NCBI RefSeq assembly: GCF_009765985.1
Contig: NZ_LMUM01000005.1
Location: 1-48,007, forward strand
Origin: Acidobacterium sp. S8
GTDB taxonomy: Bacteria > Acidobacteriota > Terriglobia > Terriglobales > Acidobacteriaceae
Direction of reading: 5' to 3'
DNA: 48,007 bases
The stretch's first letter is position 1. Every line of letters starts with the position of its first letter. The notes below the pieces were generated by a model that saw only the letters and a program-made list of their open reading frames with translations, was not told the DNA's origin and made no database searches. A program made the translations under genes and the position numbers. Below, in pieces: positions 26,718 to 34,644 of the stretch.

Positions 26718-28208
26718 GTGAGTACGTTGCACTGCTTTCAGGAAGTAGTCTTGATTCATTCCTGCACCGGAGTTGGGCTTGCTGGAGGATGCTTGAGGAG
26801 TTTGGCGTTAGCAGGAATGATCTGTCTCTCGTCTCTGGGAACGTATTGCGGCAACGCTCAGCAGATTCCGAATGCGCCAGAGCCTGCGACGTCAGCAAAG
26901 GCCACTGACACACGGAACTTCTTTACGCGCTGGATCGACTTCTACAGGCAGGACTGGAAGGGGACCGCAACCGCCGGCCCGGCAGCCCCTCGGCGGGGCC
27001 TGCCTTCCCCATTGAGTTCACCCCCATTCCCCAGCGCGGACTGGTCTTATGGCGGCTCACCCACCATCGGAGAATCCGACGGAAATGTCTATCCGCTGCA
27101 GACCGCGATCGATGAAGCGAAGGGACGCACAAAAGTCTATGGGTGGATCGAGCCCACCGCGAATGTATCGACATCGCGCGACAGAAACTATCCGGAAACG
27201 AACGATATTTATTCAAATCGCGTAGAGCTCGGGCAGGCCGTCGTATATGTCGAGCGCCTCCCCGATTCTGTGCAGCGGGACCATATCGACTGGGGATTTC
27301 ATCTGACCGGCTTCTTCGGAACCGACTACCGCTCAACCACAAACAAGGGATACTTCAGCAGTCAGTTGCTCGACCACAACCGCCAATACGGCTTCGATCC
27401 AGTGCTCGAATATGCGGACATCTACTTCCCTCATGTAGCAAAAGGTATGAACCTCCGAGCAGGACGATTCATCTCCATTCCCGGCATCGAAGCCCAGTTG
27501 ACGCCGAACAATTACATCTTCAGTCACTCTCTGCTCTACGCCGTCGATCCCTTTACCGATACGGGCCTGCTGTCCACCATCCAGCTGAGCGATCAATGGG
27601 TGGTGCAGGCTGGAATCTCGGGAAGTCACGATGTCGCGCTATGGACTGAAGACGCCAAGCCATCGTTCATGGGCTGCGTGAGCTATACGACAAAGAGTGT
27701 GAATGACAACCTGTACCTGTGCGCAAACGGAATCAACGACGGCAAGTACGCCTTCAACAATCTGCAGATGTATGACGGCACCTGGTATCACAAGTTTGGC
27801 AGCACATGGCACATCGCAACCGAGATGTATTCGATGTACCAGAGAGATGTGCCCAGCACCCACGGACCCATTGCGCCTGAAAAGGGAACCAACGGCGCGA
27901 ATTGCAGACCCGGCCTGCAGGCCTGCCTGGCGCCGGAATGGGCGATGGTCAATTACATCAATAAGCAGCTTTCGCCACACGACTTCGTCTCATTTCGCAG
28001 CGATTTCCTGAACGACAAAAAAGGCCAGCGAACCGGATATGCTACGAAATACAGTGAGGCCACGCTGATGCTGAGCCATTGGGTAGGATCGACGGTGCAG
28101 ATAAGGCCGGAAATACGCTTCGATCACGCCTGGGACCGTAGGTCCTACGACCAGGGAACGCGGACCAATCAATTTACCTTCGCAACGGATGTGATCTTCC
28201 ACTTCTAG
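26718..28208 (+). CDS. OmpL-like outer-membrane porin (beta-barrel porin-2 type)
   Basis: Up to 496 residues. A signal sequence (ALAGMICLSSLGTYCGNA-QQ) leads into a Pro-rich linker and a barrel with repeated aromatic strands (VYGWIEPTANVSTS, HIDWGFHLTGFFGTDYRST, GMNLRAGRFISIPGIEAQL), ending in TFATDVIFHF with the terminal Phe. It matches PF07642 porins. The start is uncertain: GTG at 26718, TTG at 26751 (behind AGGAAG) or ATG at 26817. It converges on the L-lactate permease gene only 17 bases away, so the pair might serve organic-acid uptake, but that is inference. Confidence 0.85.
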   Translation: MSTLHCFQEVVLIHSCTGVGLAGGCLRSLALAGMICLSSLGTYCGNAQQIPNAPEPATSAKATDTRNFFTRWIDFYRQDWKGTATAGPAAPRRGLPSPLSSPPFPSADWSYGGSPTIGESDGNVYPLQTAIDEAKGRTKVYGWIEPTANVSTSRDRNYPETNDIYSNRVELGQAVVYVERLPDSVQRDHIDWGFHLTGFFGTDYRSTTNKGYFSSQLLDHNRQYGFDPVLEYADIYFPHVAKGMNLRAGRFISIPGIEAQLTPNNYIFSHSLLYAVDPFTDTGLLSTIQLSDQWVVQAGISGSHDVALWTEDAKPSFMGCVSYTTKSVNDNLYLCANGINDGKYAFNNLQMYDGTWYHKFGSTWHIATEMYSMYQRDVPSTHGPIAPEKGTNGANCRPGLQACLAPEWAMVNYINKQLSPHDFVSFRSDFLNDKKGQRTGYATKYSEATLMLSHWVGSTVQIRPEIRFDHAWDRRSYDQGTRTNQFTFATDVIFHF

Positions 28209-28224
28209 CCAGAGCAGATTTCAT

Positions 28225-29862
28225 TCAACTCCAGCGAAGATGAAAAACATACACATAAAGCAGCGCCAGCATGCCGATGACACTCGCCAGCAGAATACTG
28301 TGCTTCAGGGTGAAGCGCAGAAGCTTCGACTGGTCTGTTACCGACAGGCCGGTTGCTGCGGCGGCGACCGCGATTGTCTGCAGGCTGATCATCTTGCCCA
28401 TCACGCCGCCAGCGGAGTTCGTGGCCGCCATAAGAATCGGGTCCAGGTGCAGGCGCTGTGCAGTGATCACCTGCAAGCCGCCGAATAACGCGTTCGCTGA
28501 TGTATCCGATCCCGTCAGAAAAACACCCAGCCACCCCAGCAGTGCGCTGAAAAATGGAAACAGTACTCCAGTCGCTGAAAACGCAAGTCCCAGCGTTGCC
28601 GTCGCTCCGCAGTAATTCATCAGGAAGGCGATGGCAAGTACTGAGGTGACAGTCACCGTTGGCAGCAGGAGCGTACGCACAACCGACAGCAGGACGCGCA
28701 TCAACTGCAGCGGGCCTACCCTTAAACAAACAGCTGAAAGCAATGTCGCCACCATGCACGACGTGCCCGATGCGGCAAACCAGTTCAAATTGAAGATCGC
28801 AGGATATGGAGCCGCCCGGGCAACAATCGGAGGCATGCGCCGCACTGCGTTATGTAGAAAAGGCCAGTGGATTGCGATGCTCGCCTGATCCAGCAACGCG
28901 TGTACCGGCTTATAGCCCCACAGCAGGACACACACCACCAGCAAACCGTATGGCAGCCACGCATAGATCGCCTCGCCCACGCTGTACTCGGGAATCTCCG
29001 CTGCCATCACGGCATTTTCAGGCAGGTAGATGCTCGTGTCATGCTTTGCCGGATGCCAGAAGCGCAGCACCGCAATCAGTGTGAGTATGGCGGTCAGCGA
29101 CGAAAGAATGTCCGTGAGTTGCGGCCCGATAAAATTCGAGACGGAAAACTGCACCGACGCGAAGGCCACACCGGCGGCCACGGCCGGAAACCATATCCCT
29201 GCCATCCCTCTCAGGCCCCACATCGCGATGACCAGATATGCGGGAAGAATGAGAGAAACAGGAGCACAAAGACTGCCCACTGCGGCGCTCAGCTTATCGA
29301 GCGGCAGCCCAGTGGTTCCAGCCAGCGTTACCAGCGGAATCGCGATAGAGCCGAATGCCACCGGCGCCGTATTCGCGAGCAGGCAGATGCCCGAAGCGCC
29401 GAATGCAGGGAAGCCCAGCCCTGTAAGCATCGTCGCCGCAATAGCTACGGGCGTGCCGAACCCCGCAGCGCCTTCAAGGAACGCACCAAATGCGAAAGCG
29501 ATCAACAGGGCCTGCAGCCGGGGATCGGGCGTCAATCGGCTGATCGAGTGACGAATGATCTCGAACTTGCCTGTCACCTCGGTAACACGAAAGAGTGCGA
29601 TGGCCCAGAAAACAATCCATGAAATGGGAAACAGCCCGAAAGCAGCCCCGTGAAAAGCTGCGCTCACCGCGGTTATAACGGGCATGTGATACGCCCCGAT
29701 GGCGAGAACAAATGTCGCGCCGAGTCCGAAGAGCCCCGCGGCCCACGCCGGCTTGCGAAAAACTCCCAGCAGGATCAGCAACGTGAAGATAGGAACCGCA
29801 GCCAGCGCCGCAGAGAAGGCCAGACCTTGCCCGAAGAGAAGATACGTTTGAGGCCACGCCAT
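28225..29862 (-). CDS. lctP: L-lactate permease
   Basis: 545 residues, the size of LldP/LctP transporters, with about thirteen hydrophobic segments. Family stretches include AFAFGAFLEGAAGFGTPVAI (the GAFxEGAAGFGxPVAI signature), LANTAPVAFGSIAIPL and FLTGSDTSANALFGGLQ. It imports lactate (and possibly glycolate) with protons. No lactate dehydrogenase gene is next to it. A near-consensus promoter lies 49-77 bases upstream of the ATG. Confidence 0.95.
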   Translation of the reverse strand: MAWPQTYLLFGQGLAFSAALAAVPIFTLLILLGVFRKPAWAAGLFGLGATFVLAIGAYHMPVITAVSAAFHGAAFGLFPISWIVFWAIALFRVTEVTGKFEIIRHSISRLTPDPRLQALLIAFAFGAFLEGAAGFGTPVAIAATMLTGLGFPAFGASGICLLANTAPVAFGSIAIPLVTLAGTTGLPLDKLSAAVGSLCAPVSLILPAYLVIAMWGLRGMAGIWFPAVAAGVAFASVQFSVSNFIGPQLTDILSSLTAILTLIAVLRFWHPAKHDTSIYLPENAVMAAEIPEYSVGEAIYAWLPYGLLVVCVLLWGYKPVHALLDQASIAIHWPFLHNAVRRMPPIVARAAPYPAIFNLNWFAASGTSCMVATLLSAVCLRVGPLQLMRVLLSVVRTLLLPTVTVTSVLAIAFLMNYCGATATLGLAFSATGVLFPFFSALLGWLGVFLTGSDTSANALFGGLQVITAQRLHLDPILMAATNSAGGVMGKMISLQTIAVAAAATGLSVTDQSKLLRFTLKHSILLASVIGMLALLYVYVFHLRWS

Positions 29863-29910
29863 GCTTGATATTGTTCAGTGAGTCGGAGTGACTGCTTTGA
29901 CGGTAGGCCA

Positions 29911-29939
29911 ATGGTATGGTGCCCTCAAAAAGCTGTCAA
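29911..29939 (-). promoter_or_regulatory. Sigma-70-type promoter of lctP
   Basis: On the minus strand a perfect TTGACA (29934-29939) and TACCAT (29911-29916; four of six consensus bases) are 17 bases apart and point at lctP. Confidence 0.65.
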
Positions 29940-30067
29940 CGAAGAGCCTGTGCATCAAAATGACGTCCGCGTAGACTTTTTCTCCCCAGCGACGTCTATT
30001 CTGAAAATTTCACTACATTTTTAAACGGGGTTGCTGTGAAAGCTACTCTAAGACGGAGTTCGTAAGA

Positions 30068-31771
30068 ATGATTGTTGCCCGTCGTCGAGAAATTCTGGGA
30101 TCGATTGCACTGGTTTTTACAGCATTGATATGCGGTTGCGGCGTCCACACCAACCAACTTGATTTGAGTCCATCCGTAGGCTCAGTTACGCTTACTCCCG
30201 GTTCCTCTGCGAATGTCGATGTTACGGCGGCCGCCGACGTATCCGGAACCATATCAATTACTGTCAGCGGCTTGCCTCCAGGCGTCACTGTATCGCCATC
30301 GCCTTTGCAGGTTGCGGCGGGATCCACGGGAACACTCACCTTCAAAGCCGCCATGAATGCGGCTGCTGATGCTTTTCCGGCAACCGGCCCAGCCAATACG
30401 GATTATGCAACTTATACAGTTACGATTTCAGGGGCGCTTCAGGCAGTCAGGAACAGCTCGAACCTTCAACTTACGGTTTCGCTGGAAAATCCCTCGTTCG
30501 TGCCGACGACAATGAACCTGCCTGTGGTCCGGATAACGACGCAGGACAATGCCCCCATCTTGAATAAGACGGACTATGTACAGGGCAACGTTACGATCAC
30601 GCCCGGAACGGCCGATCCTGCCGATTCGCCCTACACCGGTCCAATGGAGGCGCACCTGCATGGCAACAGCACGATTGAAATGCCTAAAAAGCCTTATAAA
30701 GTAAAACTGAATTCAAAAGCGCCTCTATTAGGAATGCCCTCGAATAAGAATTGGATTCTGCTGGCTAATTACGATGACAAGGCTCTCATGAGAAATTATG
30801 TAGCTCTGGAGCTGAGCCAGCGGCTTAGCATGCCGTGGACGCCAAGTTCAGTATTTGTTGAGCTGTTCGTGAACGATCAGTACGAAGGTAATTACCAGTT
30901 GACGCAAGAGGTAGACATCGGCAAGACCCAGGTGAATATCACCGAAATGGATGACACAGACAATTCCGGAAAAGCGCTAACGGGAGGCTACCTTCTCGAA
31001 ATTGATCAACATCAGGATGAAGACTTCGTCTTTACAACGCCCCATGGAGTGGAGTTTGGCCTGCAGGATCCCGACCCTGCGACCTCGGAACAATCTTCCT
31101 ACATTCAAAGCTATGTGCAGGAGGCGGAAGATTCACTTTATTCTGGCAATTTCACTGACTCAACAACAGGCTGGCGCTCCTATTTCGATCAGAACACGCT
31201 AATTAACTGGTATCTGACAAATGAGATTATGGGGAACGTCGATGCTGACTTTTACAGCAGCGATTATGTCTACAAAGACAAAAACAATCCTCTTTTATAC
31301 ATGGGACCCGTATGGGACTTTGATATCAGTTCGGGAAACGTGAACTATGCGCCGATCGTAAGCCCCGACATATGGTGGGTGGGCACCGATGCCGCGTGGT
31401 ATTCCCGGCTGTTCCAGGATCCAAAATTTACCGATGCCGTCATAGCCCGCTGGAAGCAGGTCAAAGCGTCGCAATTGGACACACTGCCAGCCTTCATCGA
31501 CCAGACCGCTGCAAACCTGAATCAATCGCAGCAGAATAATTTCCAACGATGGCCGATTCTTGGAGTGGCTGTATGGCCGAATTCCGAGGTCGCAGGTTCC
31601 TATCAAGGAGAGGTGGACTTCCTGAAAAGCTGGCTGACACAGCGCATCGCCTGGATGGATTCGCAATTTAGCCAGGGCATCGGACCGACCGGTTCTGGTT
31701 CAGGCCCGGGAAGCGATTCCGGCTCGGGAAGCGGACTGGGTTCAACATCCAGCACCGCCGTAAAGCATTAG
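30068..31771 (+). CDS. CotH-type protein kinase, secreted lipoprotein
   Basis: 567 residues. It begins with a lipoprotein signal (lipobox LICGC), then a beta-sandwich domain (about 35-140) and a CotH domain (about 145-540). Recognised CotH stretches are LHGNSTIEMPKKPYKVKL, NWILLANYDDKALMRNYVA, GGYLLEIDQHQDEDF and MGPVWDFDISSGN (the metal-binding DFD region). CotH proteins are atypical kinases, named from a Bacillus spore coat gene and found in many non-spore-formers. The C-terminus is a Gly/Ser linker (GSGSGPGSDSGSGSGLGS). Codons and base content are clearly AT-richer than in the flanking genes, a sign of transfer. ACGGAG precedes the ATG by ten bases. Confidence 0.88.
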   Translation: MIVARRREILGSIALVFTALICGCGVHTNQLDLSPSVGSVTLTPGSSANVDVTAAADVSGTISITVSGLPPGVTVSPSPLQVAAGSTGTLTFKAAMNAAADAFPATGPANTDYATYTVTISGALQAVRNSSNLQLTVSLENPSFVPTTMNLPVVRITTQDNAPILNKTDYVQGNVTITPGTADPADSPYTGPMEAHLHGNSTIEMPKKPYKVKLNSKAPLLGMPSNKNWILLANYDDKALMRNYVALELSQRLSMPWTPSSVFVELFVNDQYEGNYQLTQEVDIGKTQVNITEMDDTDNSGKALTGGYLLEIDQHQDEDFVFTTPHGVEFGLQDPDPATSEQSSYIQSYVQEAEDSLYSGNFTDSTTGWRSYFDQNTLINWYLTNEIMGNVDADFYSSDYVYKDKNNPLLYMGPVWDFDISSGNVNYAPIVSPDIWWVGTDAAWYSRLFQDPKFTDAVIARWKQVKASQLDTLPAFIDQTAANLNQSQQNNFQRWPILGVAVWPNSEVAGSYQGEVDFLKSWLTQRIAWMDSQFSQGIGPTGSGSGPGSDSGSGSGLGSTSSTAVKH

Positions 31772-31792
31772 CCATTTGCGATTAGACAACGC

Positions 31793-31816
31793 ACGTGTCG
31801 CTCAAGATTGACACGT
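31793..31816. other. Inverted repeat after the CotH gene
   Basis: ACGTGTC / GACACGT with a ten-base spacer, 21 bases past the CotH stop. No T-run follows, so it is a doubtful terminator; it may be an operator or processing site. Confidence 0.35.
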
Positions 31817-31852
31817 TCACGCCAACACTTCTCTCTTGTTCAAAGGGGAAAA

Positions 31853-32134
31853 ATGATTGGCAACCCGCTGTCGCCCCGCGCCATCCTTTACAAACGTAGA
31901 CGTTTCACTGAAGTAAGAAAGGTGCGAACTCTCATGCAGTTTTTCCTTACTCATCCATGGCTCCTGTTTATCGCGGGCGCATGGCTCGGCGTTTTCGTAG
32001 GCTGCGGCGTGGCTCTGGTGCTCGCGGGTTCTCGCGTGCAAGATCTTGAAGCAAAAAAAGCCTTCCTGCAGATGAAGCTCGATAACCGAAGCAAAGCCAG
32101 AATGAAACTTCGTCAGCATCAGCATGCAGCTTAA
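31853..32134 (+). CDS. Small membrane-anchored protein
   Basis: 93 residues from the ATG at 31853 (behind AAAGGGGAAA), or 66 from the ATG at 31934 (behind GAAAGG). Both contain one transmembrane helix (HPWLLFIAGAWLGVFVGCGVAL) and a basic, probably helical tail (VQDLEAKKAFLQMKLDNRSK...). Function unknown; the plan fits a small inner-membrane protein with a cytoplasmic helical tail. Confidence 0.6.
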   Translation: MIGNPLSPRAILYKRRRFTEVRKVRTLMQFFLTHPWLLFIAGAWLGVFVGCGVALVLAGSRVQDLEAKKAFLQMKLDNRSKARMKLRQHQHAA

Positions 32135-32330
32135 AATGCAGCCCGGACAATTCGTTTCGCCGCTGAAGTCCCCAATGGTAACCAGTTTGTGGTTACAACA
32201 AATTGTTTCTTGGAACTAAAGAGTGACTAGGCAAGACCACCCAACGCAGCTAAAGTTGAATTATTGAGTAGCACTTGGGGGAGGGCTACTGAATTGTGAC
32301 GCCGATGGACATACTGTCCATCGGCGTTTT
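32135..32330 (+). ncRNA. Candidate structured RNA or long 3' UTR with a strong terminator
   Basis: No ORF runs here. Three hairpins follow in order: GTAACCA / TGGTTAC (32178-32196), AGTAGC / GCTACT around a G-rich loop (about 32267-32290) and the terminator stem at 32299-32327. The strong terminator with 165 bases of structured, gene-free sequence before it could be a small RNA or the 3' end of the upstream mRNA. No clear promoter was found. Confidence 0.35.
32299..32330 (+). terminator. Strong Rho-independent terminator
   Basis: ACGCCGATGGACA and its perfect complement TGTCCATCGGCGT form a 13-base-pair stem around a three-base loop, followed by a T-run. It is among the strongest terminators in the window, and it closes the + strand transcript just before the opposing small gene at 32403. 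Confidence 0.9.
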
Positions 32331-32402
32331 ACATTTTCAGTTCAACTCGTCACCCGTTATCGCGAAGCGTAGAAAAAATCATAGCCTCAGCCCTGTCCCG
32401 GC

Positions 32403-32576
32403 TCAAGCCTTCGCCGGCCTGCCCATCAGCCATTCCGTGCAATGATGAACGGCTTCCATCGCATCCAGATCGGATTCGTCATAGGCCGTTCCCACCGTCG
32501 CGTAGCACTTCAGGCAAATGGAATCGAACGATCCATCCTTATTCGCCCGATGAGCGAAACCCTTTTCCGTTTTCAT
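32403..32576 (-). CDS. 57-residue zinc-ribbon-like small protein
   Basis: A short complete frame encodes MKTEKGFAHRANKDGS, then FDSICLKCYATVGTAYDESD and ends in EAVHHCTEWLMGRPAKA. The CxxC (C21, C24) and the HHC (C46) could bind a metal ion with His. Small proteins of this plan recur in acidobacterial genomes as hypothetical proteins (from memory). No strong ribosome site is visible upstream. It converges on the terminator at 32299. Confidence 0.7.
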   Translation of the reverse strand: MKTEKGFAHRANKDGSFDSICLKCYATVGTAYDESDLDAMEAVHHCTEWLMGRPAKA

Positions 32577-32718
32577 AAACGAATCTTGCAGAATTATCGA
32601 GGCGGAACATTAATCATTCCTTAATGTAGTAGCCCGACCATTCTCCGACTTCCGTTCTTGAGTGTCGCGGAGTCGGACGCGTGCGGCTTGTACCGCGCAT
32701 GATATGCTCTTTCCCGAT

Positions 32719-33180
32719 ATGAGCGACCATTTTTTGAAAGCGGCAATTGAAGAGGCGAGAATTGGACTAGCTCAAAATGGTATCCCGATTGGCTCCGTTC
32801 TCGTAATAGATGGCGAGATCATTAGCCGCGGCCATAACAAGCGCGTTCAAGAAGGAAACCCTATCCTTCATGCCGAGATTGATTGCCTGGCGAATGCTGG
32901 TCGGTTAGGTTTTAGTCAATACAGCCGCGCAGTGTTATATACAACGCTATCGCCTTGCGATATGTGCTCTGGAGCGATTCTGCTTTATAAGATACCCAAG
33001 GTCGTTATCGGCGAAAACCGCACGTTCCGCGGCCCCGAGGAATATCTTCGTTCCCGCAATATAACATTAGAGGTTGTTGACGACGAGGACTGTTATCACC
33101 TCATGCAAGATTTCATTGCACGTAACATCGAACTCTGGAACGAAGATATCGGCCTACCCTCCGAGCAAAAAAAACTCTAG
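32719..33180 (+). CDS. Yeast-type cytosine/nucleoside deaminase
   Basis: 153 residues from the ATG at 32719, which aligns with the start of the domain (a longer reading from 32662 adds unrelated sequence). Zinc-dependent deaminase of the CDA fold. Catalytic and metal residues are H51 and E53 (ILHAEIDC), C80 and C83 (LSPCDMCSGAI). The blocks HAEIDCLANAGRL, LYTTLSPCDMCSGAI and VVDDEDCYHLM run parallel to fungal cytosine deaminase (Fcy1), whereas the usual bacterial cytosine deaminase (CodA) has an unrelated amidohydrolase fold. The likely reaction is cytosine to uracil; a related nucleobase or nucleotide is possible. GC is low compared with the flanking core genes. It is 105 bases upstream of the TIR gene on the same strand. 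Confidence 0.87.
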   Translation: MSDHFLKAAIEEARIGLAQNGIPIGSVLVIDGEIISRGHNKRVQEGNPILHAEIDCLANAGRLGFSQYSRAVLYTTLSPCDMCSGAILLYKIPKVVIGENRTFRGPEEYLRSRNITLEVVDDEDCYHLMQDFIARNIELWNEDIGLPSEQKKL

Positions 33181-33285
33181 CGAACTTCGCTTCTTAGTCG
33201 CTATGCTGATTATCTTCTCGATTTGACGGTCGAAGCCTATTTGTCATTTTTTGATTCTAATAGCTTCACAGCATGGATAAACGTT

Positions 33286-34269
33286 ATGGCTGATAGGTTA
33301 CCTCGGCTGTTTATTGGGTCATCGACTGAAGGCAGACTCGTTGCAGAAGCAGTACGAGAAAGCCTAACAAATGATGCCGATGTCATTCTCTGGTCAGAGG
33401 CGTTCGACCTGGGAAGTTCCTTCATCGAATCACTACGCAAACAAACATATGGTGCTGATTTTGCAGTACTCATAATGACGCCCGATGACATTGTCGAGAG
33501 CCGAGGCAAGGAAAGCTTTTCACCTCGAGATAATCTCGTATTCGAACTCGGCTTATTCTCCGGCAGGATTGGACTTGAGCGCTGCTATTGCATCCACCCC
33601 GAAAAGAATGCGCCTAAGATTCCGACCGATCTCTTGGGGGTGACGACTGGATCCTATCGGGCCGATCATCCTCAAGGCCTCGTCTCAGCGGTTGGCGCAG
33701 TGTGTAACAAAATTCGCAGGAAAATCGCCGAGCTAGGCGTTTACGTGCAGGTGAATCCGACGATTGAATTCTGTTCTCGGATCGCGGGCTTTTGGTGGGA
33801 ATACATTACACCCGTCCGTTTTTCCGCTCTCGGGCTTCTTGAAATCACATTCGATCACAACGCCTGGGGCATACACATCCAAGGCTTGGCACACGCTCCT
33901 GATGGCTCCCGGGTAGCCGATTGGTGGACAGAGGGTTGTGGAATCAACTGCGCAGACAGAAAGCTGAGCTATGTATGGAAAGGACGATACTTGAACCGCC
34001 CCGAGGGAAACTTTGAAGGATTTGGTGATTTCTCGTTCAATGAATCGAACGGCTCGTTTGTGCGTGGTCATGGGATTTTCCTGGAGGTCGATGCGACGGA
34101 TTTGCCACACGCGAGAAAAAAGGCTGGCAAGCTCACCCGGTGTTCGGCTGCGGATATCGAAATTATGCGTTCAGGAGACAAAGCGCAAATATCAACACTT
34201 ATCCAGGAAAAGCTTGATCTTACAAACATTGCGAAATCACTGAAGACGCCACCCCGTTCGTTCCCATAG
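33286..34269 (+). CDS. TIR-like domain protein with C-terminal beta-rich domain
   Basis: 327 residues from the ATG at 33286; the TTG at 33223 adds 21 residues that fit nothing. Residues about 7-125 match the PF10137-type TIR-like domain found in TIR-STING and related prokaryotic immune effectors: LFIGSSTEGRLVAEAVRE, ADFAVLIMTPDDIVESRG, SPRDNLVFELGLFSGRIG (E87, the likely NAD-cleaving Glu) and LLGVTTGSY. Residues 164-290 form a separate Trp/Gly-rich beta domain (IAGFWWEYI, LLEITFDHNAWGIHIQGLA, KLSYVWKGRYL, FEGFGDFSF, FVRGHGIFLEV), whose strand plan suggests a small beta-barrel like the sensor of Cap15. An effector that destroys NAD when the barrel binds a signal is the inferred role. No CD-NTase or other signal synthase is nearby. 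Confidence 0.85.
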   Translation: MADRLPRLFIGSSTEGRLVAEAVRESLTNDADVILWSEAFDLGSSFIESLRKQTYGADFAVLIMTPDDIVESRGKESFSPRDNLVFELGLFSGRIGLERCYCIHPEKNAPKIPTDLLGVTTGSYRADHPQGLVSAVGAVCNKIRRKIAELGVYVQVNPTIEFCSRIAGFWWEYITPVRFSALGLLEITFDHNAWGIHIQGLAHAPDGSRVADWWTEGCGINCADRKLSYVWKGRYLNRPEGNFEGFGDFSFNESNGSFVRGHGIFLEVDATDLPHARKKAGKLTRCSAADIEIMRSGDKAQISTLIQEKLDLTNIAKSLKTPPRSFP

Positions 34270-34329
34270 GCCGGATGATCCAGCATTACGTTCTGCTATG
34301 TGCTGAGATGGTTAGCAGGCGATGAGCCT

Positions 34330-34488
34330 TTATAGGGCCAGAGATTTCGGGAGAGAGCCGATACCGCGAAATAAGAAGTTGCCGAGCGCATCCAGCGTGA
34401 ACGTCGCAGTAAACATGAACGCTAACCAAAAATTCCCCACAGCGAGCGGCACAGCGACTACCGAAATCACATAAGTAATTGATTTCAA
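34330..34488 (-). CDS. Possible 52-residue membrane protein or remnant
   Basis: A frame from a TTG touching the tRNA 3' end reads LKSITYVISVVAVPLAV, then GNFWLAFMFTATFTLDALGN and ends FLFRGIGSLPKSLAL. The first 35 residues are hydrophobic. It may be a tiny membrane protein or the end of a gene broken when DNA was inserted beside the tRNA. No ribosome site is visible. Confidence 0.25.
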   Translation of the reverse strand: MKSITYVISVVAVPLAVGNFWLAFMFTATFTLDALGNFLFRGIGSLPKSLAL

Positions 34489-34565
34489 TGGTGGGCGAGG
34501 CGGGAATCGAACCCACAACCCCCGGCTTAGAAGGCCGGTGCTCTATCCAATTGAGCTACTCGCCC
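34489..34565 (-). tRNA. tRNA-Arg (anticodon TCT)
   Basis: On the minus strand the cloverleaf is complete: acceptor GGGCGAG with CTCGCCC, D arm TAGCTCAATTGGATAGAGCA, anticodon stem CCGGC / GCCGG around the loop CTTCTAA, T arm GTGGGTTCGATTCCCGC, discriminator A and an encoded CCA at 34489-34491. A TACAAT box lies at 34587-34592 upstream. The 3' end faces the low-GC deaminase/TIR region, the side on which integrated DNA usually lies. Confidence 0.97.
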
Positions 34566-34644
34566 GCGCTTGATTGCTTCTACTTAATTGTAATGGCTCT
34601 CGACCCGATTGTTGCACCTGCATCGCGTCTCAACAAAGAACTCA

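Noticed and set aside
32640-34490. Search for a duplicated tRNA 3' end marking the far side of the island
   Set aside because: No second copy of the T-arm/acceptor sequence was found by eye between 29.8 and 34.4 kb; the island boundary is therefore only inferred.
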